Assembly: GCA_002478225.1 (NCBI GenBank)
Contig: DLMV01000068.1
Coordinates: 1-11,426, forward strand
Length of the DNA: 11,426 nucleotides
DNA from: Deltaproteobacteria bacterium UBA7527
GTDB taxonomy: Bacteria; Desulfobacterota; Syntrophorhabdia; Syntrophorhabdales; Syntrophorhabdaceae
Direction of reading: 5' to 3'
The translations under genes and the position numbers were made by a program. Below the pieces are notes generated by a model. The model was not told the origin of the DNA, made no database searches, and saw nothing but the letters and a program-made list of their open reading frames with translations. This document shows, piece after piece, positions 1-6,765 of the stretch (the first letter of the stretch is position 1; every line of letters begins with the position of its first letter).

Positions 1-623
1 AACTGTGAGACGTTGATCGAGGGTGAGAGCGCGCCGGCCATGCTCCCGGCTCCTCCCGGTACTGACATCATCATCTGCGGGGGCGTCTGCTGTGCACCGT
101 CTCCCTGTGGGGGCCTTGCCTCTGTCTGCTCACCGGCGTATGCGGAGGAAACAAGGAGATCTGCAAGGCAGGAGAGGCAAAGCCCCGCATGGGGCGTTGA
201 GAAGAGTGAGAATGCAACAATTAAAGACCAGGTACAACGTCGCGTACCGCGTAATCCGGACAGACGCATGCGGGACCCCTCCTTTGTAATAGAGAGAGGT
301 ACCAACGGAGCGGTCCGCCTGCGGTGTGTGCGCATGCAACGGTATATGCTGTGATCGCCTTCCATGATCCCCCCACGAGAATGCAATGGCGGAACCCTTT
401 TATCAGGACTGGGGAGGTCATAGCAAGGCAAATTACACCGGTCTGCCAGGATATGTGACGGACCGGCCGGATGGGGGATTTTATGAAGCCCTGACCACCG
501 ATAACCGGGCTGGATATTTCTGTATTGTTTCTATTGGTGATCCGGTCATTGGGTTTTGGGTATTAATTTGGTTGTTCTGTTTGGTTATTGGTTGCAAGTA
601 TCCATCATCTGGCTTGCTATGAG
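1..623. other. Left-edge region without a convincing gene
   Basis: One plus-strand frame is open from the window edge to a TGA at 352-354 (about 117 codons). It could be the tail of a gene starting further left. Its first part is Cys/Gly/Pro-rich and the rest is Arg-rich and featureless, so I do not call it. A second plus-strand frame at 386-622 has no ribosome binding site and ends in T/G-rich repeat-like sequence (530-600). No tRNA, riboswitch or terminator is recognisable. The 3' end of the permease gene reads into this region from the right. Confidence 0.4.
530..600. repeat. Degenerate ATTGGTTATTGG-type T/G-rich repeat
   Basis: The stretch contains several imperfect copies of ATTGG or TTTGG spaced 6-14 bases apart, including TTGGTTATTGGTTG near 579-595. 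On the other strand this is an ACCAAT-rich tract. It lies downstream of the AI-2E permease gene and next to the GCTATGAGCTAT copy at the gene's stop codon. It looks like a short intergenic low-complexity repeat of unknown function. Confidence 0.35.
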
Positions 624-628
624 CTATT
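615..628. repeat. GCTATGAGCTAT repeat at the permease stop codon
   Basis: On the plus strand the sequence reads GCTATGAGCTAT. Read on the minus strand, the TAG stop of the permease (626-624) is the first TAG of TAGCTCATAGC, so the repeat supplies the stop codon. The same unit recurs at 10831-10848 and, degenerated, at 4250-4345. Confidence 0.5.
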
Positions 629-1685
629 TCCCGTGCCTCTCCATCAGCTCTTCTTCCGTGTATCTGAATATCTCAAAGACCGACACGAAGAGGGCGAGCA
701 CAAGAGGGCCCATAATAAAACCGATAAGGCCGAAAAGTCTGATCCCTCCGAGTATGCTGAAGAAAATAGCAAGGATCGGCATCCGCATCTTACCCCGTAT
801 AATGAGCGGCCTCAGGACGTTGTCCGCAGCGCTGATGCCGAAGATGCCGATGAGGATGAGGGCTATGGCTTTCCAGATTTCGCCTTGCAGAAAAAGATAT
901 AAGGCGGCCGGCCCCCATATAACGAAGGTGCCGACCAGCGGTATAAAGGACGCGATGAACATGGCAACCCCCCACACAACAGGGGACGGCACCTTCAGGA
1001 TCGCGAAGGCAATGCCTCCTATGGCCCCTTGAACGATCGCAACGGTCACACCGCCGTATATCGTGGAGACAACGATGCCCTTTGTCTGCCTGAGGATCTT
1101 TTCCCTCTGCTTCTGTGAAAACGGCATATAATCCCCAAGCCTTTCAACAAACCTGGGGCCGTCCTCAAGAAGGAAAAAGATGGAGAATATCATGAATATG
1201 AAATCGATCGCCGCTGACGCGATGTTCCCCAGCCCGCTTTTGATAAAATCCGTGGATGCCTTGCCTACCTGGGAGATCGTATCAATGAGGACCTTCTGGA
1301 ATTGCGCTTCTGATACGTTGAATAAGGAGAGCACCTTGTTCAGCATGGCATTGACATAGGGATGCCGCAGGATCGTGCCCAGAGGATCGAACGTCCCCTT
1401 TTCGATCTTCCCCACCATCGCGATGATCTCCTGCGACAGGATAAAGGAAAGGTAGGAAAAGGGCCCGAGAATGACGAGCAGAATAATAACGAGGGTTATC
1501 ACGGACGCCAGGGGTTTCCACCTCAGGCGCCTCAAGATGAAGTCGTAAATGGGATAAAATACTACCGTGAGCACGATCGCCCACATGATGGCGGACAGGA
1601 AGGGCTTCAGTATGAGGTAGCTTAGGTAACCGAGTGCCAGAACAAGGAACAGAAGGACAATGAAATAAAACTTTTTATCTGTCAT
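624..1685 (-). CDS. AI-2E family transporter (PerM/YdiK-like permease)
   Basis: The 353-residue protein has the hydrophobic profile of the AI-2E/PerM family (COG0628). It has two or three N-terminal membrane segments (about 6-28, 30-50, 58-82), a long soluble stretch (about 85-150), and further segments between about 155 and 340. The C-terminal family signature is visible: DNVLRPLLI-like (residues 288-296), then GGIRLFGLIGFIMGPLVLALF (313-333). Length matches the family (about 340-380). Members are inner-membrane proteins with roles from autoinducer-2 export to Na+/H+ antiport, so the substrate cannot be read from sequence. It is the last gene of the DUF948-YtxH-permease cluster, 92 bp after YtxH. 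There is no good Shine-Dalgarno directly before this ATG (a purine-rich AGGAGATAGGAG lies about 25 nt upstream), so translation may be weak. The stop codon lies inside a dispersed repeat. Confidence 0.93.
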   Translation of the reverse strand: MTDKKFYFIVLLFLVLALGYLSYLILKPFLSAIMWAIVLTVVFYPIYDFILRRLRWKPLASVITLVIILLVILGPFSYLSFILSQEIIAMVGKIEKGTFDPLGTILRHPYVNAMLNKVLSLFNVSEAQFQKVLIDTISQVGKASTDFIKSGLGNIASAAIDFIFMIFSIFFLLEDGPRFVERLGDYMPFSQKQREKILRQTKGIVVSTIYGGVTVAIVQGAIGGIAFAILKVPSPVVWGVAMFIASFIPLVGTFVIWGPAALYLFLQGEIWKAIALILIGIFGISAADNVLRPLIIRGKMRMPILAIFFSILGGIRLFGLIGFIMGPLVLALFVSVFEIFRYTEEELMERHGK

Positions 1686-1777
1686 TGTTCAGGCGCGGCG
1701 CAGCGGCGAAGATCTCCTATCTCCTGTGTTAAGCCCTTATAAAAAATGCTGCTTCCCCGTAAAGAGCACACCGACCG

Positions 1778-2134
1778 TTACGATTTTCTTTCTTTTTCGT
1801 ATGCTTCCTTGCCTGCCTCGACCGCCTTCGAGATGATGGTCTTTTCCTTTTCTACAAATTCCTTTCCCTTCTCAACATAATCCGAAATAAGGGCCTTTTC
1901 CTTTTCCAGGATGTCCTTTCCCTTTTCAATATAGGTGGTCGCCTTGCCTTTTACCTGTCCTATGTAATCTTCGGCCTTTTCTTTCGCATCCTCGGCAAGC
2001 TCCTTTATCTTTCTCCGCGTCTCCTCGCCTGTCTTCGGTGCAACGAGCAGGGCGACGCCGGCGCCTACGATCGCGCCGAGAAAGAATGTAAGAAGAATCG
2101 AGCCGGCACTGTATCCTCTATCCTGTTCTCCCAT
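1778..2134 (-). CDS. YtxH domain-containing protein
   Basis: The 118-residue protein has a short polar N-terminus, one membrane segment with a Gly-rich small-residue face (about 11-32, SILLTFFLGAIVGAGVALLV), and the classic YtxH motif APKTGEETR just after it (32-40). The rest is a highly charged Lys/Glu helix. Residues 68-85 and 86-103 are near-copies (YIEKGKDILEKEKALISD-like, 18 residues), followed by a partial third copy. YtxH proteins are membrane-anchored helical proteins often associated with stress responses; the molecular role is unknown. A strong AAGGAGG lies at a good distance before the ATG. The gene starts 19 bp after the DUF948 gene ends, indicating co-transcription. Confidence 0.92.
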   Translation of the reverse strand: MGEQDRGYSAGSILLTFFLGAIVGAGVALLVAPKTGEETRRKIKELAEDAKEKAEDYIGQVKGKATTYIEKGKDILEKEKALISDYVEKGKEFVEKEKTIISKAVEAGKEAYEKERKS

Positions 2135-2153
2135 GTGTTACCTCCTTCTTTTA

Positions 2154-2546
2154 TTAAGTGTGTTTGGCTCTGGCGAAAAAGTTTCTTACAAAATACTCAA
2201 CCCCGGCCTTGATCCCGGCCTTCAATGCAGGCGCTTCAACGGACGAAACGGTGGCTACCCTTCCGACGATGTCGCTGACCTGCTTCACGTTATCCCCGAT
2301 CTGCCTGACAGACCCGGTCAGGTTCTTGATGTCATCGGTTACAACGCCGACATTATCGGTCACCTTGCGTACGCTTTGAAGGGTCAGCTGCAGCTCTTCC
2401 AGGGTCGGCTTCAGCGAATCTTCCGTTGTGGCCATGAACGACTTTAACGATTGTATCGTCTCTCTCAGCGAAATGATCAGGTAGACCACGTAGCCTCCGA
2501 CGACGATAACCGCGAGCGTTAATACAACCAAAAGAACAGTATTCAT
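2154..2546 (-). CDS. DUF948 domain-containing membrane protein
   Basis: The 130-residue protein has an N-terminal membrane anchor (about 3-26, VLLVVLTLAVIVVGGYVVYLI) followed by a long amphipathic helical region rich in Val, Leu, Thr and Asp. This is typical of DUF948 (COG4768), which resembles the coiled-coil part of chemoreceptors without their signalling tip. It ends with an aromatic-basic tail (VEYFVRNFFARAKHT). DUF948 and YtxH genes are frequent neighbours in many bacteria, and here they are 19 bp apart. An AAGGGGG lies 5 bases before the ATG. It is the first gene of the minus-strand cluster and sits behind a good sigma70-like promoter (2618-2647). Function is unknown; a structural or envelope-stress role is inference. 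Confidence 0.9.
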   Translation of the reverse strand: MNTVLLVVLTLAVIVVGGYVVYLIISLRETIQSLKSFMATTEDSLKPTLEELQLTLQSVRKVTDNVGVVTDDIKNLTGSVRQIGDNVKQVSDIVGRVATVSSVEAPALKAGIKAGVEYFVRNFFARAKHT

Positions 2547-2617
2547 AATGCCCCCTTGTACGACCGCTGCTTATTTTCCGTCCAATCCAATATGCACAAC
2601 AGATCAGGTTATGTATA

Positions 2618-2647
2618 ATTATAACTGTTGTATGCCCCTCTTTGCAA
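2618..2647 (-). promoter_or_regulatory. Sigma70-like promoter of the DUF948-YtxH-permease cluster
   Basis: On the minus strand there is a perfect TATAAT (2623 to 2618) with TTGCAA (2647 to 2642) 18 bases upstream. Transcription would start near 2611, leaving a leader of about 65 nt before the DUF948 ATG at 2546. The -10 sits in the palindrome TATAATTATA (2614-2623), which could also serve as an operator. Confidence 0.5.
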
Positions 2648-2692
2648 CGCATAACTCACTATTTCCATGATTTTAATGAAAAAAGTCATTTC

Positions 2693-2722
2693 TTGACCCT
2701 TTCGGCCGAATGCTCTTATAAT
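2693..2722 (+). promoter_or_regulatory. Sigma70-like promoter of the flavoprotein-TtcA operon
   Basis: TTGACC (2693-2698) and a perfect TATAAT (2717-2722) are separated by 18 bases. The predicted start near 2729 gives a leader of about 27 nt carrying AAAGGAGGG (2741-2749), well placed for the GTG at 2756. It is divergent from the promoter at 2618-2647. Confidence 0.6.
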
Positions 2723-2755
2723 AAGACATCCCACAGCTATAAAGGAGGGTGCAGC

Positions 2756-3301
2756 GTGAAAGCATTGGTTCTCTTCGGCAGTCCACGGAAAAAAGGCAAC
2801 ACCATACAGCTCGTCAACGTTCTGTCAAATGTATTGAAGGGGAAAGGGCATAGTGTGAAGATGCTCTATCTCAATGATATGAACGTAAGGCCCTGCCAGG
2901 GCTGCTACGCCTGCCTGAAAGAAGGAATATGCAGGATCAACGATGATATGAAGGACATCAGGAAGTTCATCTCCGAGGCTGATCTCATCGTATATGCAAC
3001 GCCGATCTACTGGTTCGGGCCATCAGGCCAGCTGAAGCTTGTCATGGACAGGTCGATCGCATTCATGGACGAGGAGTATAATTCGCGGGTCAACGGGAAA
3101 AAGGCGATCACCCTTATGACCTATGCAAGCGATGAGCAGGACACCTGCAGGCCTGCCGTCGACATGTTCAAAAAGACCTTCGACCTCCTGGGATTTAAGT
3201 ACGCGGGCAGCGTGGAGGCGGGCGCCTGCGCGGATCCGCCGGCAACGATCAAAAAGGCATACAGGGACAAAACAGAAAAGCTCGCCAGATCACTTGCATG
3301 A
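2756..3301 (+). CDS. Iron-sulfur flavoprotein (NADPH-dependent FMN reductase family)
   Basis: I chose the GTG at 2756: AAAGGAGGG lies 6 bases upstream, and the encoded N-terminus KALVLFGSPRKKGNT is the canonical first strand and phosphate loop of the family. Upstream in-frame codons lie in the promoter. The 181-residue product has a flavodoxin-like fold with PIYWFGPSGQLK (about 83-94) as the flavin-side loop. A compact CX2CX2CX5C set (Cys47, 50, 53, 59) matches the Cys motif that ligates a 4Fe-4S cluster in archaeal/bacterial Isf proteins. It would act in the cytoplasm as an electron carrier or reductase, probably FMN-bound. Its TGA overlaps the next gene's ATG (ATGA at 3298-3301), so the two are translationally coupled. 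Its redox partner is not shown by sequence; the TtcA-like enzyme is the obvious candidate. Confidence 0.9.
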   Translation: MKALVLFGSPRKKGNTIQLVNVLSNVLKGKGHSVKMLYLNDMNVRPCQGCYACLKEGICRINDDMKDIRKFISEADLIVYATPIYWFGPSGQLKLVMDRSIAFMDEEYNSRVNGKKAITLMTYASDEQDTCRPAVDMFKKTFDLLGFKYAGSVEAGACADPPATIKKAYRDKTEKLARSLA

Positions 3302-4029
3302 ATGTAAGCGGCCTTTTGTATTTCACGACCAAGAAGGTCGGCAAGGCGATCTGGGATTACCGGATGATCAGGGAGGGCGATAAGGTCATCATTGCCGTCT
3401 CCGGCGGCAAGGACAGCCTCTGCCTCCTCAAGATCATGAAAGAGAGGACGAAGTTCGTCCCGATCAAATACGAGATGCTCGCCTGCTTCGTCGACATGGG
3501 CTTTCCCTGGGTCAACAAGGATATCCTGGCGGACTACTGCGAGAAGGAGTCGATCCCCTATGTGATCGCAGACCCGCCTGAAGGGTGGAACGGCATAGAA
3601 GAGAATTCCGGCTGCTTCTGGTGCAGCTGGAACAGGAGGAAAAGGCTCTTCAACCTCGCCCGCGAGATCGGTGCGCAGAAGATCGCCTTTGCCCACCACC
3701 TCGACGACATCATAGAGACCATGCTCCTCAACCTCCTCTTCCAGGGAGAGATCGGCACCATGCAGCCCTACCAGGAGATGTTCGAGGGAGAGCTCGCCAT
3801 CATACGCCCGCTTGCATACGTGGAGGAGAACGAGCTTGTCCGCCTCGCAAAGGTCCTCGGGCTCCCCGTCGTTTCGTCGGAATGCCCTTACAGCAAGACG
3901 TCGAAGCGGCACATCATCAAGGGGATGGTCGCCGAGCTCAAGAAACACAACAAGAACGTGAAAAAGAACATCTTCAGGAGCCTGACAAGGGTCAGGGAAG
4001 AATACCTGCCCCACAAGTTCGATGAATAG
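3298..4029 (+). CDS. TtcA-like PP-loop ATPase, probable tRNA 2-thiolation enzyme
   Basis: The 243-residue protein has the PP-loop SGGKDS (35-40) that binds ATP, a CFWC pair (Cys106, Cys109), HHLDD (133-137), and a third cysteine in SECPYS (Cys196). The Cys spacing (3, then 87) closely matches the three cysteines that hold the 4Fe-4S cluster in E. coli TtcA (Cys122, Cys125, Cys213 from memory). TtcA activates C32 of tRNA by adenylation and inserts sulfur. This protein is shorter than E. coli TtcA (about 310 residues), so it may belong to a sister branch of the TtcA/TtuA superfamily with another tRNA target. It starts inside the last codons of the flavoprotein gene (4-base overlap), with no independent promoter. 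A 7-bp hairpin at 4070-4087 lies 40 bases after the stop. Confidence 0.9.
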   Translation: MNVSGLLYFTTKKVGKAIWDYRMIREGDKVIIAVSGGKDSLCLLKIMKERTKFVPIKYEMLACFVDMGFPWVNKDILADYCEKESIPYVIADPPEGWNGIEENSGCFWCSWNRRKRLFNLAREIGAQKIAFAHHLDDIIETMLLNLLFQGEIGTMQPYQEMFEGELAIIRPLAYVEENELVRLAKVLGLPVVSSECPYSKTSKRHIIKGMVAELKKHNKNVKKNIFRSLTRVREEYLPHKFDE

Positions 4030-4069
4030 ACCAGGTCATTCTCGCTAAACCATTGCTAATCCTTGTAGT

Positions 4070-4087
4070 CCCTTGATCATTCAAGGG
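4070..4087 (+). terminator. Possible hairpin terminator after the TtcA-like gene
   Basis: CCCTTGA-TCAT-TCAAGGG forms a 7-bp stem with a 4-base loop, 40 bases after the stop codon. There is no following T run, so it is either a weak or Rho-assisted terminator or simply an RNA-stabilising hairpin. Confidence 0.3.
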
Positions 4088-4252
4088 CAGTGCGGTACCC
4101 GAAGTAAAAGAATGTTTGTATTTTTGATCTCCTTACGGTTAGAATGTTTCATAGAAACAGGTGGGATAATTTCAAAAAAGAACAGAAGAATTAAAGGGCA
4201 GGCCAAGGTTAAGGGATAGCATTATATTGCTTGCCAGCCTGCACGCCTGTAA

Positions 4253-4345
4253 GCTATGAACTATGGTCTTTGTAGTTCATTGTTTTAACGTTGAACGTCA
4301 GTTGATGTTCTTGCAGTCGCCATGAGCTGTCAGCAATGAGCTAAC
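4253..4345. repeat. Degenerate GCTATGAGCTAT-family repeats
   Basis: GCTATGAACTATGG (4253-4266) is followed by TAGTTCAT (4273-4280), its partial inverted copy. CCATGAGCTG and CAATGAGCTAAC (4320-4344) are further degenerate units. They are related to the better-preserved copies at 615-628 and 10831-10848. Confidence 0.4.
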
Positions 4346-4372
4346 ACCGGCGGCGTCCTTGGTGGGAGGACA

Positions 4373-4918
4373 ATGCGTATGAGATCGATTAATGCCCGGC
4401 ATCTGTTTATTCTTTCTCTCTTTACACTCATCTTAATACAGGGCTCCGCCTTCGCCTTCCAGGCTGATATTAAGACCGTCTGCTTTTCACCTGACGGAAA
4501 CTGCACTGACGTCATCATAAAAGAGATCAACGGCGCTGCCGCGGAGATCCTCATTCAGGCATATTCTTTCACCTCTGCACCCATAGCAAAGGCGCTCCTT
4601 AACGCACACAAGAGAGGGGTGAAGGTAGAAGCGATCCTGGACAAGAGCCAGAGGGCGGCGAATTATAGCTCAGCTACCTTCCTGGCAAATTCAAGGATAC
4701 CAACTTATATAGACGCGAAGCACGCCATTGCCCACAACAAGGTCATGATCATCGACAAGGCAACGGTCATTACCGGATCATTCAACTTCACCAAAGCGGC
4801 GGAAGAAAAGAATGCAGAGAACCTCCTCGTCATCAGATCGAAAGAGCTTGCAGGGATCTATATCGAGAACTGGTATAAGCACCGGGAGCATTCGGAAAGG
4901 TATCCGGCGAGGCATTGA
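4373..4918 (+). CDS. Secreted phospholipase D-like nuclease (Nuc type)
   Basis: The 181-residue protein has an N-terminal signal peptide (basic start, hydrophobic 11-22, likely cleavage after GSAFA near 28). One HKD catalytic motif follows: His121, Lys123, Asp128, then GSFNF with Gly135, Ser136, Asn138. Length and single HKD fit the small periplasmic endonuclease Nuc of Salmonella, which cuts DNA non-specifically as a dimer using the two HKD copies. DNA nuclease activity is therefore likelier than lipid cleavage. GGGAGG (4364-4369) lies only 3 bases before the ATG at 4373 but 9 bases before an in-frame ATG at 4379, so the second start (179 residues) may be the real one. The stop codon is embedded in a hairpin (4911-4929). 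No clear functional link to its neighbours is visible. Confidence 0.9.
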   Translation: MRMRSINARHLFILSLFTLILIQGSAFAFQADIKTVCFSPDGNCTDVIIKEINGAAAEILIQAYSFTSAPIAKALLNAHKRGVKVEAILDKSQRAANYSSATFLANSRIPTYIDAKHAIAHNKVMIIDKATVITGSFNFTKAAEEKNAENLLVIRSKELAGIYIENWYKHREHSERYPARH

Positions 4919-4929
4919 AAAACAATGCC
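4911..4929 (+). terminator. Hairpin spanning the nuclease stop codon
   Basis: GGCATTG-AAAAA-CAATGCC is a perfect 7-bp stem with a 5-base loop, with the TGA stop (4916-4918) inside it. A second pair, GCAGGC/GCCTGC (4942-4962), follows, competing with GGCAGT/ACTGCC (4932-4959). There is no T tract, so intrinsic termination is uncertain. Confidence 0.3.
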
Positions 4930-5005
4930 CCGGCAGTGGTGGCAGGCTTCAACACTGCCTGCAGCAATGGGCAAAGTAAGATTATTATGATACAAGGAGA
5001 GGACG

Positions 5006-5104
5006 ATGAGAAAGCTATTCAGGGTTTTTCTACAGGAGAGGGTCACGCGGGATGCCTGTCAGGTTGGATGCAGCACTGCAATATCAGTCGCCATGAGGAA
5101 GTAG
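5006..5104 (+). CDS. Possible small ORF, 32 residues
   Basis: An ATG at 5006 follows a strong AAGGAGAGG (4994-5002). The frame runs 32 codons (MRKLFRVFLQERV... to ...AMRK) to a TAG at 5102-5104. That stop lies 8 bases before the ATG of the next gene, so translation could be coupled. The peptide matches nothing I recognise. It could be a leader peptide, or the ribosome binding site may be a remnant of a longer, frameshifted gene. Existence as a translated gene is uncertain. Confidence 0.3.
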   Translation: MRKLFRVFLQERVTRDACQVGCSTAISVAMRK

Positions 5105-5112
5105 AACGCAGA

Positions 5113-5418
5113 ATGAACGATATTATAGGGATCGTCTGGTTCAAGGATGAACCTGCTTACCGCCGGGCGCTTGAGACCTTTACCGATTCCAAAAATATGC
5201 CCGCCACTTTTGAGGACTGGAAAACCCTTGTAGGAAGGCAGCTCGAAGAGATCAGGCGTGCCGGCAATATCGCTCTTCGTGCAGACTTCGATGCTGAGAC
5301 ATTTATCGATTGGTGTGCCTCGCGCGGATTTCAAGCCAATTCCCAGGCGCGAACAGCGTTCGCCGAGCATGTCGTGCTCGAATATCAGAAGACCGGGAAG
5401 GGAACGGTCATCGAATAG
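5113..5418 (+). CDS. Small conserved-looking hypothetical protein
   Basis: I place the start at ATG 5113 (101 residues, MNDIIGIVWFKDEPAYRRAL...). The same frame stays open upstream to a TTG at 4915, but that start lies inside the hairpin at the nuclease stop and the extra residues look non-coding. GAGGAA (5095-5100) is the only upstream purine run and is 12 bases away. The protein is soluble and acidic. It has an N-terminal beta strand (IIGIVWF), the motif MPATFEDW (about 28-35), a long helix with two basic residues, and a DWCASRGF segment (about 70-77) near a helical C-terminus. The pattern resembles small proteobacterial proteins of unknown function that I cannot name. No catalytic residues are evident. 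Confidence 0.72.
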   Translation: MNDIIGIVWFKDEPAYRRALETFTDSKNMPATFEDWKTLVGRQLEEIRRAGNIALRADFDAETFIDWCASRGFQANSQARTAFAEHVVLEYQKTGKGTVIE

Positions 5419-5562
5419 GCAGGCGAAGGGCGTTCAGGGACGGCGGCAGCTTTCGCAACCGACGTGCTGCCATCGGAGACATGCATGGCAGCTGCCGGAT
5501 TGCGCATCAGCGTTGTCTATCGCGCGCCGAGATATCAAAGACGGGAAAAAGGAGACATTGCC

Positions 5563-6666
5563 ATGTTGAGATCGATAATGAGGTATCCGGTCAGGGAAGA
5601 AGATCTCCATCACCGAATACATTGTGCACAGCGGGCAGCCAGGACTCTCGCCCTTTTGTTGATAATCGTCTTTGTCTTGTTTCCGGGACTTGCCGGCGCT
5701 GAAGGCGAATTGCGTTTTGCAGAACTGGGGGATCTCGTCCTGGAGAATGGCCAGACCATCAAGGACTGCCGTATCGGTTACCGCACCTTCGGCCGGTTGA
5801 ACTCCGGGCGTACCAACGCCGTTCTGTTCCCCACCTGGCTGGCGGGAACGTCCGAAGAACTTGTCAGTCTCGGCTTCATCGGACCCGGCAAGTTAGCCGA
5901 CACGGACCGCTATTTCGTCATCGCCGTCGATGCCCTGGGCAACGGGGTGTCTTCTTCGCCCTCACGGAGCGACAAACGGTCCGGTCCGGCCTTTCCCGAT
6001 TTTTCCATCCGGGATCTGGTTAAAACCCAGCATATCCTCTTGACCCGTGACCTCCAACTCGCCGGCATCCACGCTGTCGTCGGTATTTCTATGGGGGGCA
6101 TGCAGGCCTTTGAGTGGATGTCTTCCTATCCCGGTTTCGTCCATAAAGTGGTGCCCATTGAGGCCTCCCCACGTCTGACGACCGGCGACCTGCTGTTTTT
6201 TACCGCCGAACTGCGCATCATCGAGGGGGCAAAGGACCATCCGGGAGGTGAGGATCGGAGCAGAAAGGCCTTGACGGCCATCCACGCCTATGGGTCGCGG
6301 AACCCATCGTACTACCACCGCAATGTACCCCCGGAGGAATTCCCCGCCCTGCTGGCGGATACGGAAAAGGCTTTCGCACAGTACGATCTGGACGACTGGG
6401 CCTTGCAGTTGAAAGCGATGATGGGCCAGAACGTCTCTTTGCCTCCCCCGGATGGGAAGGCGGGTAAAACCCGGTTCGGCAGATCCAAACTATTTGTAAT
6501 TGTCGCCCGGGACGATCTGTTGGTGAACCCGGAGCCGTCGCTCATGTTTGCCCGGGCAACAGGGGGCAAAACCATGGAATTGACGGGCGGATGCGGCCAT
6601 CTCTCCTTTCTCTGCGAGGCCGATCGAATCCGTGAGGCCGTAGCCGCTTTTCTGTCCGAGGACTGA
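5563..6666 (+). CDS. Exported alpha/beta hydrolase, homoserine acetyltransferase (MetX)-like
   Basis: ATG 5563 is preceded by AAAAAGGAG (5546-5554) at 8 bases, so I prefer it to the in-frame codon at 5464. The 367-residue product has a signal or anchor segment (about 28-46, ending GLAGA|EGEL). An alpha/beta hydrolase domain follows with the nucleophile elbow GISMGG (Ser176), an acid in ARDDLL (Asp317 or 318) and His346 in GGCGHLSF. MQAFEWM after the elbow and the opening strands (GYRTFGRLN... near 72-80) match the MetX superfamily, in which the nucleophile lies in GGSMGG. True MetX is cytoplasmic; the leader and the divergent His region argue for a periplasmic or membrane-attached esterase-like hydrolase rather than methionine synthesis. 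Its substrate is unknown. It follows the hypothetical gene by 144 bases that contain small inverted repeats (GGCAGC/GCTGCC, 5445-5471). Confidence 0.85.
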   Translation: MLRSIMRYPVREEDLHHRIHCAQRAARTLALLLIIVFVLFPGLAGAEGELRFAELGDLVLENGQTIKDCRIGYRTFGRLNSGRTNAVLFPTWLAGTSEELVSLGFIGPGKLADTDRYFVIAVDALGNGVSSSPSRSDKRSGPAFPDFSIRDLVKTQHILLTRDLQLAGIHAVVGISMGGMQAFEWMSSYPGFVHKVVPIEASPRLTTGDLLFFTAELRIIEGAKDHPGGEDRSRKALTAIHAYGSRNPSYYHRNVPPEEFPALLADTEKAFAQYDLDDWALQLKAMMGQNVSLPPPDGKAGKTRFGRSKLFVIVARDDLLVNPEPSLMFARATGGKTMELTGGCGHLSFLCEADRIREAVAAFLSED

Positions 6667-6765
6667 TCAGCACCCGGGCCATTGTCCTGTCCCGTTCATT
6701 GGAGGATCTCAAAATTCAATACCGGCGGCAATCGCACGACAATTGACATTTGAAGAGCTGACCCC

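Larger units (their letters stand above)
4030..4372. other. Intergenic region with hairpins and degenerate repeats
   Basis: No convincing gene is present. A 35-codon frame at 4112-4219 has only a weak ribosome binding site. Three inverted repeats are visible. CCCTTGA/TCAAGGG (4070-4087, 4-base loop) is a possible end-of-operon hairpin without a T tract. GCAGGCCAAG pairs imperfectly with CTTG plus GCCTGC (4198-4242). ATGAACTA/TAGTTCAT (4256-4280) has a 9-base loop. The last overlaps degenerate copies of the GCTATGAGCTAT repeat (4253-4266, and reversed forms around 4320-4345). No clear promoter for the downstream nuclease was found. Confidence 0.45.

Noticed and set aside
386..622. 78-codon plus-strand frame with a hydrophobic C-terminus
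   Set aside because: The hydrophobic tail is simply the T/G-rich ATTGGTT repeat translated; there is no ribosome binding site or recognisable domain.
2642..2755. 38-codon N-terminal extension of the flavoprotein
   Set aside because: It covers the -35/-10 promoter and the AAAGGAGGG; the family N-terminus begins exactly at the GTG at 2756.
3121..4014. 297-codon open frame on the minus strand opposite the flavoprotein and TtcA-like genes
   Set aside because: It is the antisense of two genes with clear family motifs; its Leu/Asp/Val-rich translation has no recognisable domain and no ribosome binding site.
4915..5112. 66-codon N-terminal extension of the hypothetical protein at 5113
   Set aside because: The start would be a TTG inside the nuclease stop-codon hairpin, and the extension looks like translated non-coding DNA.
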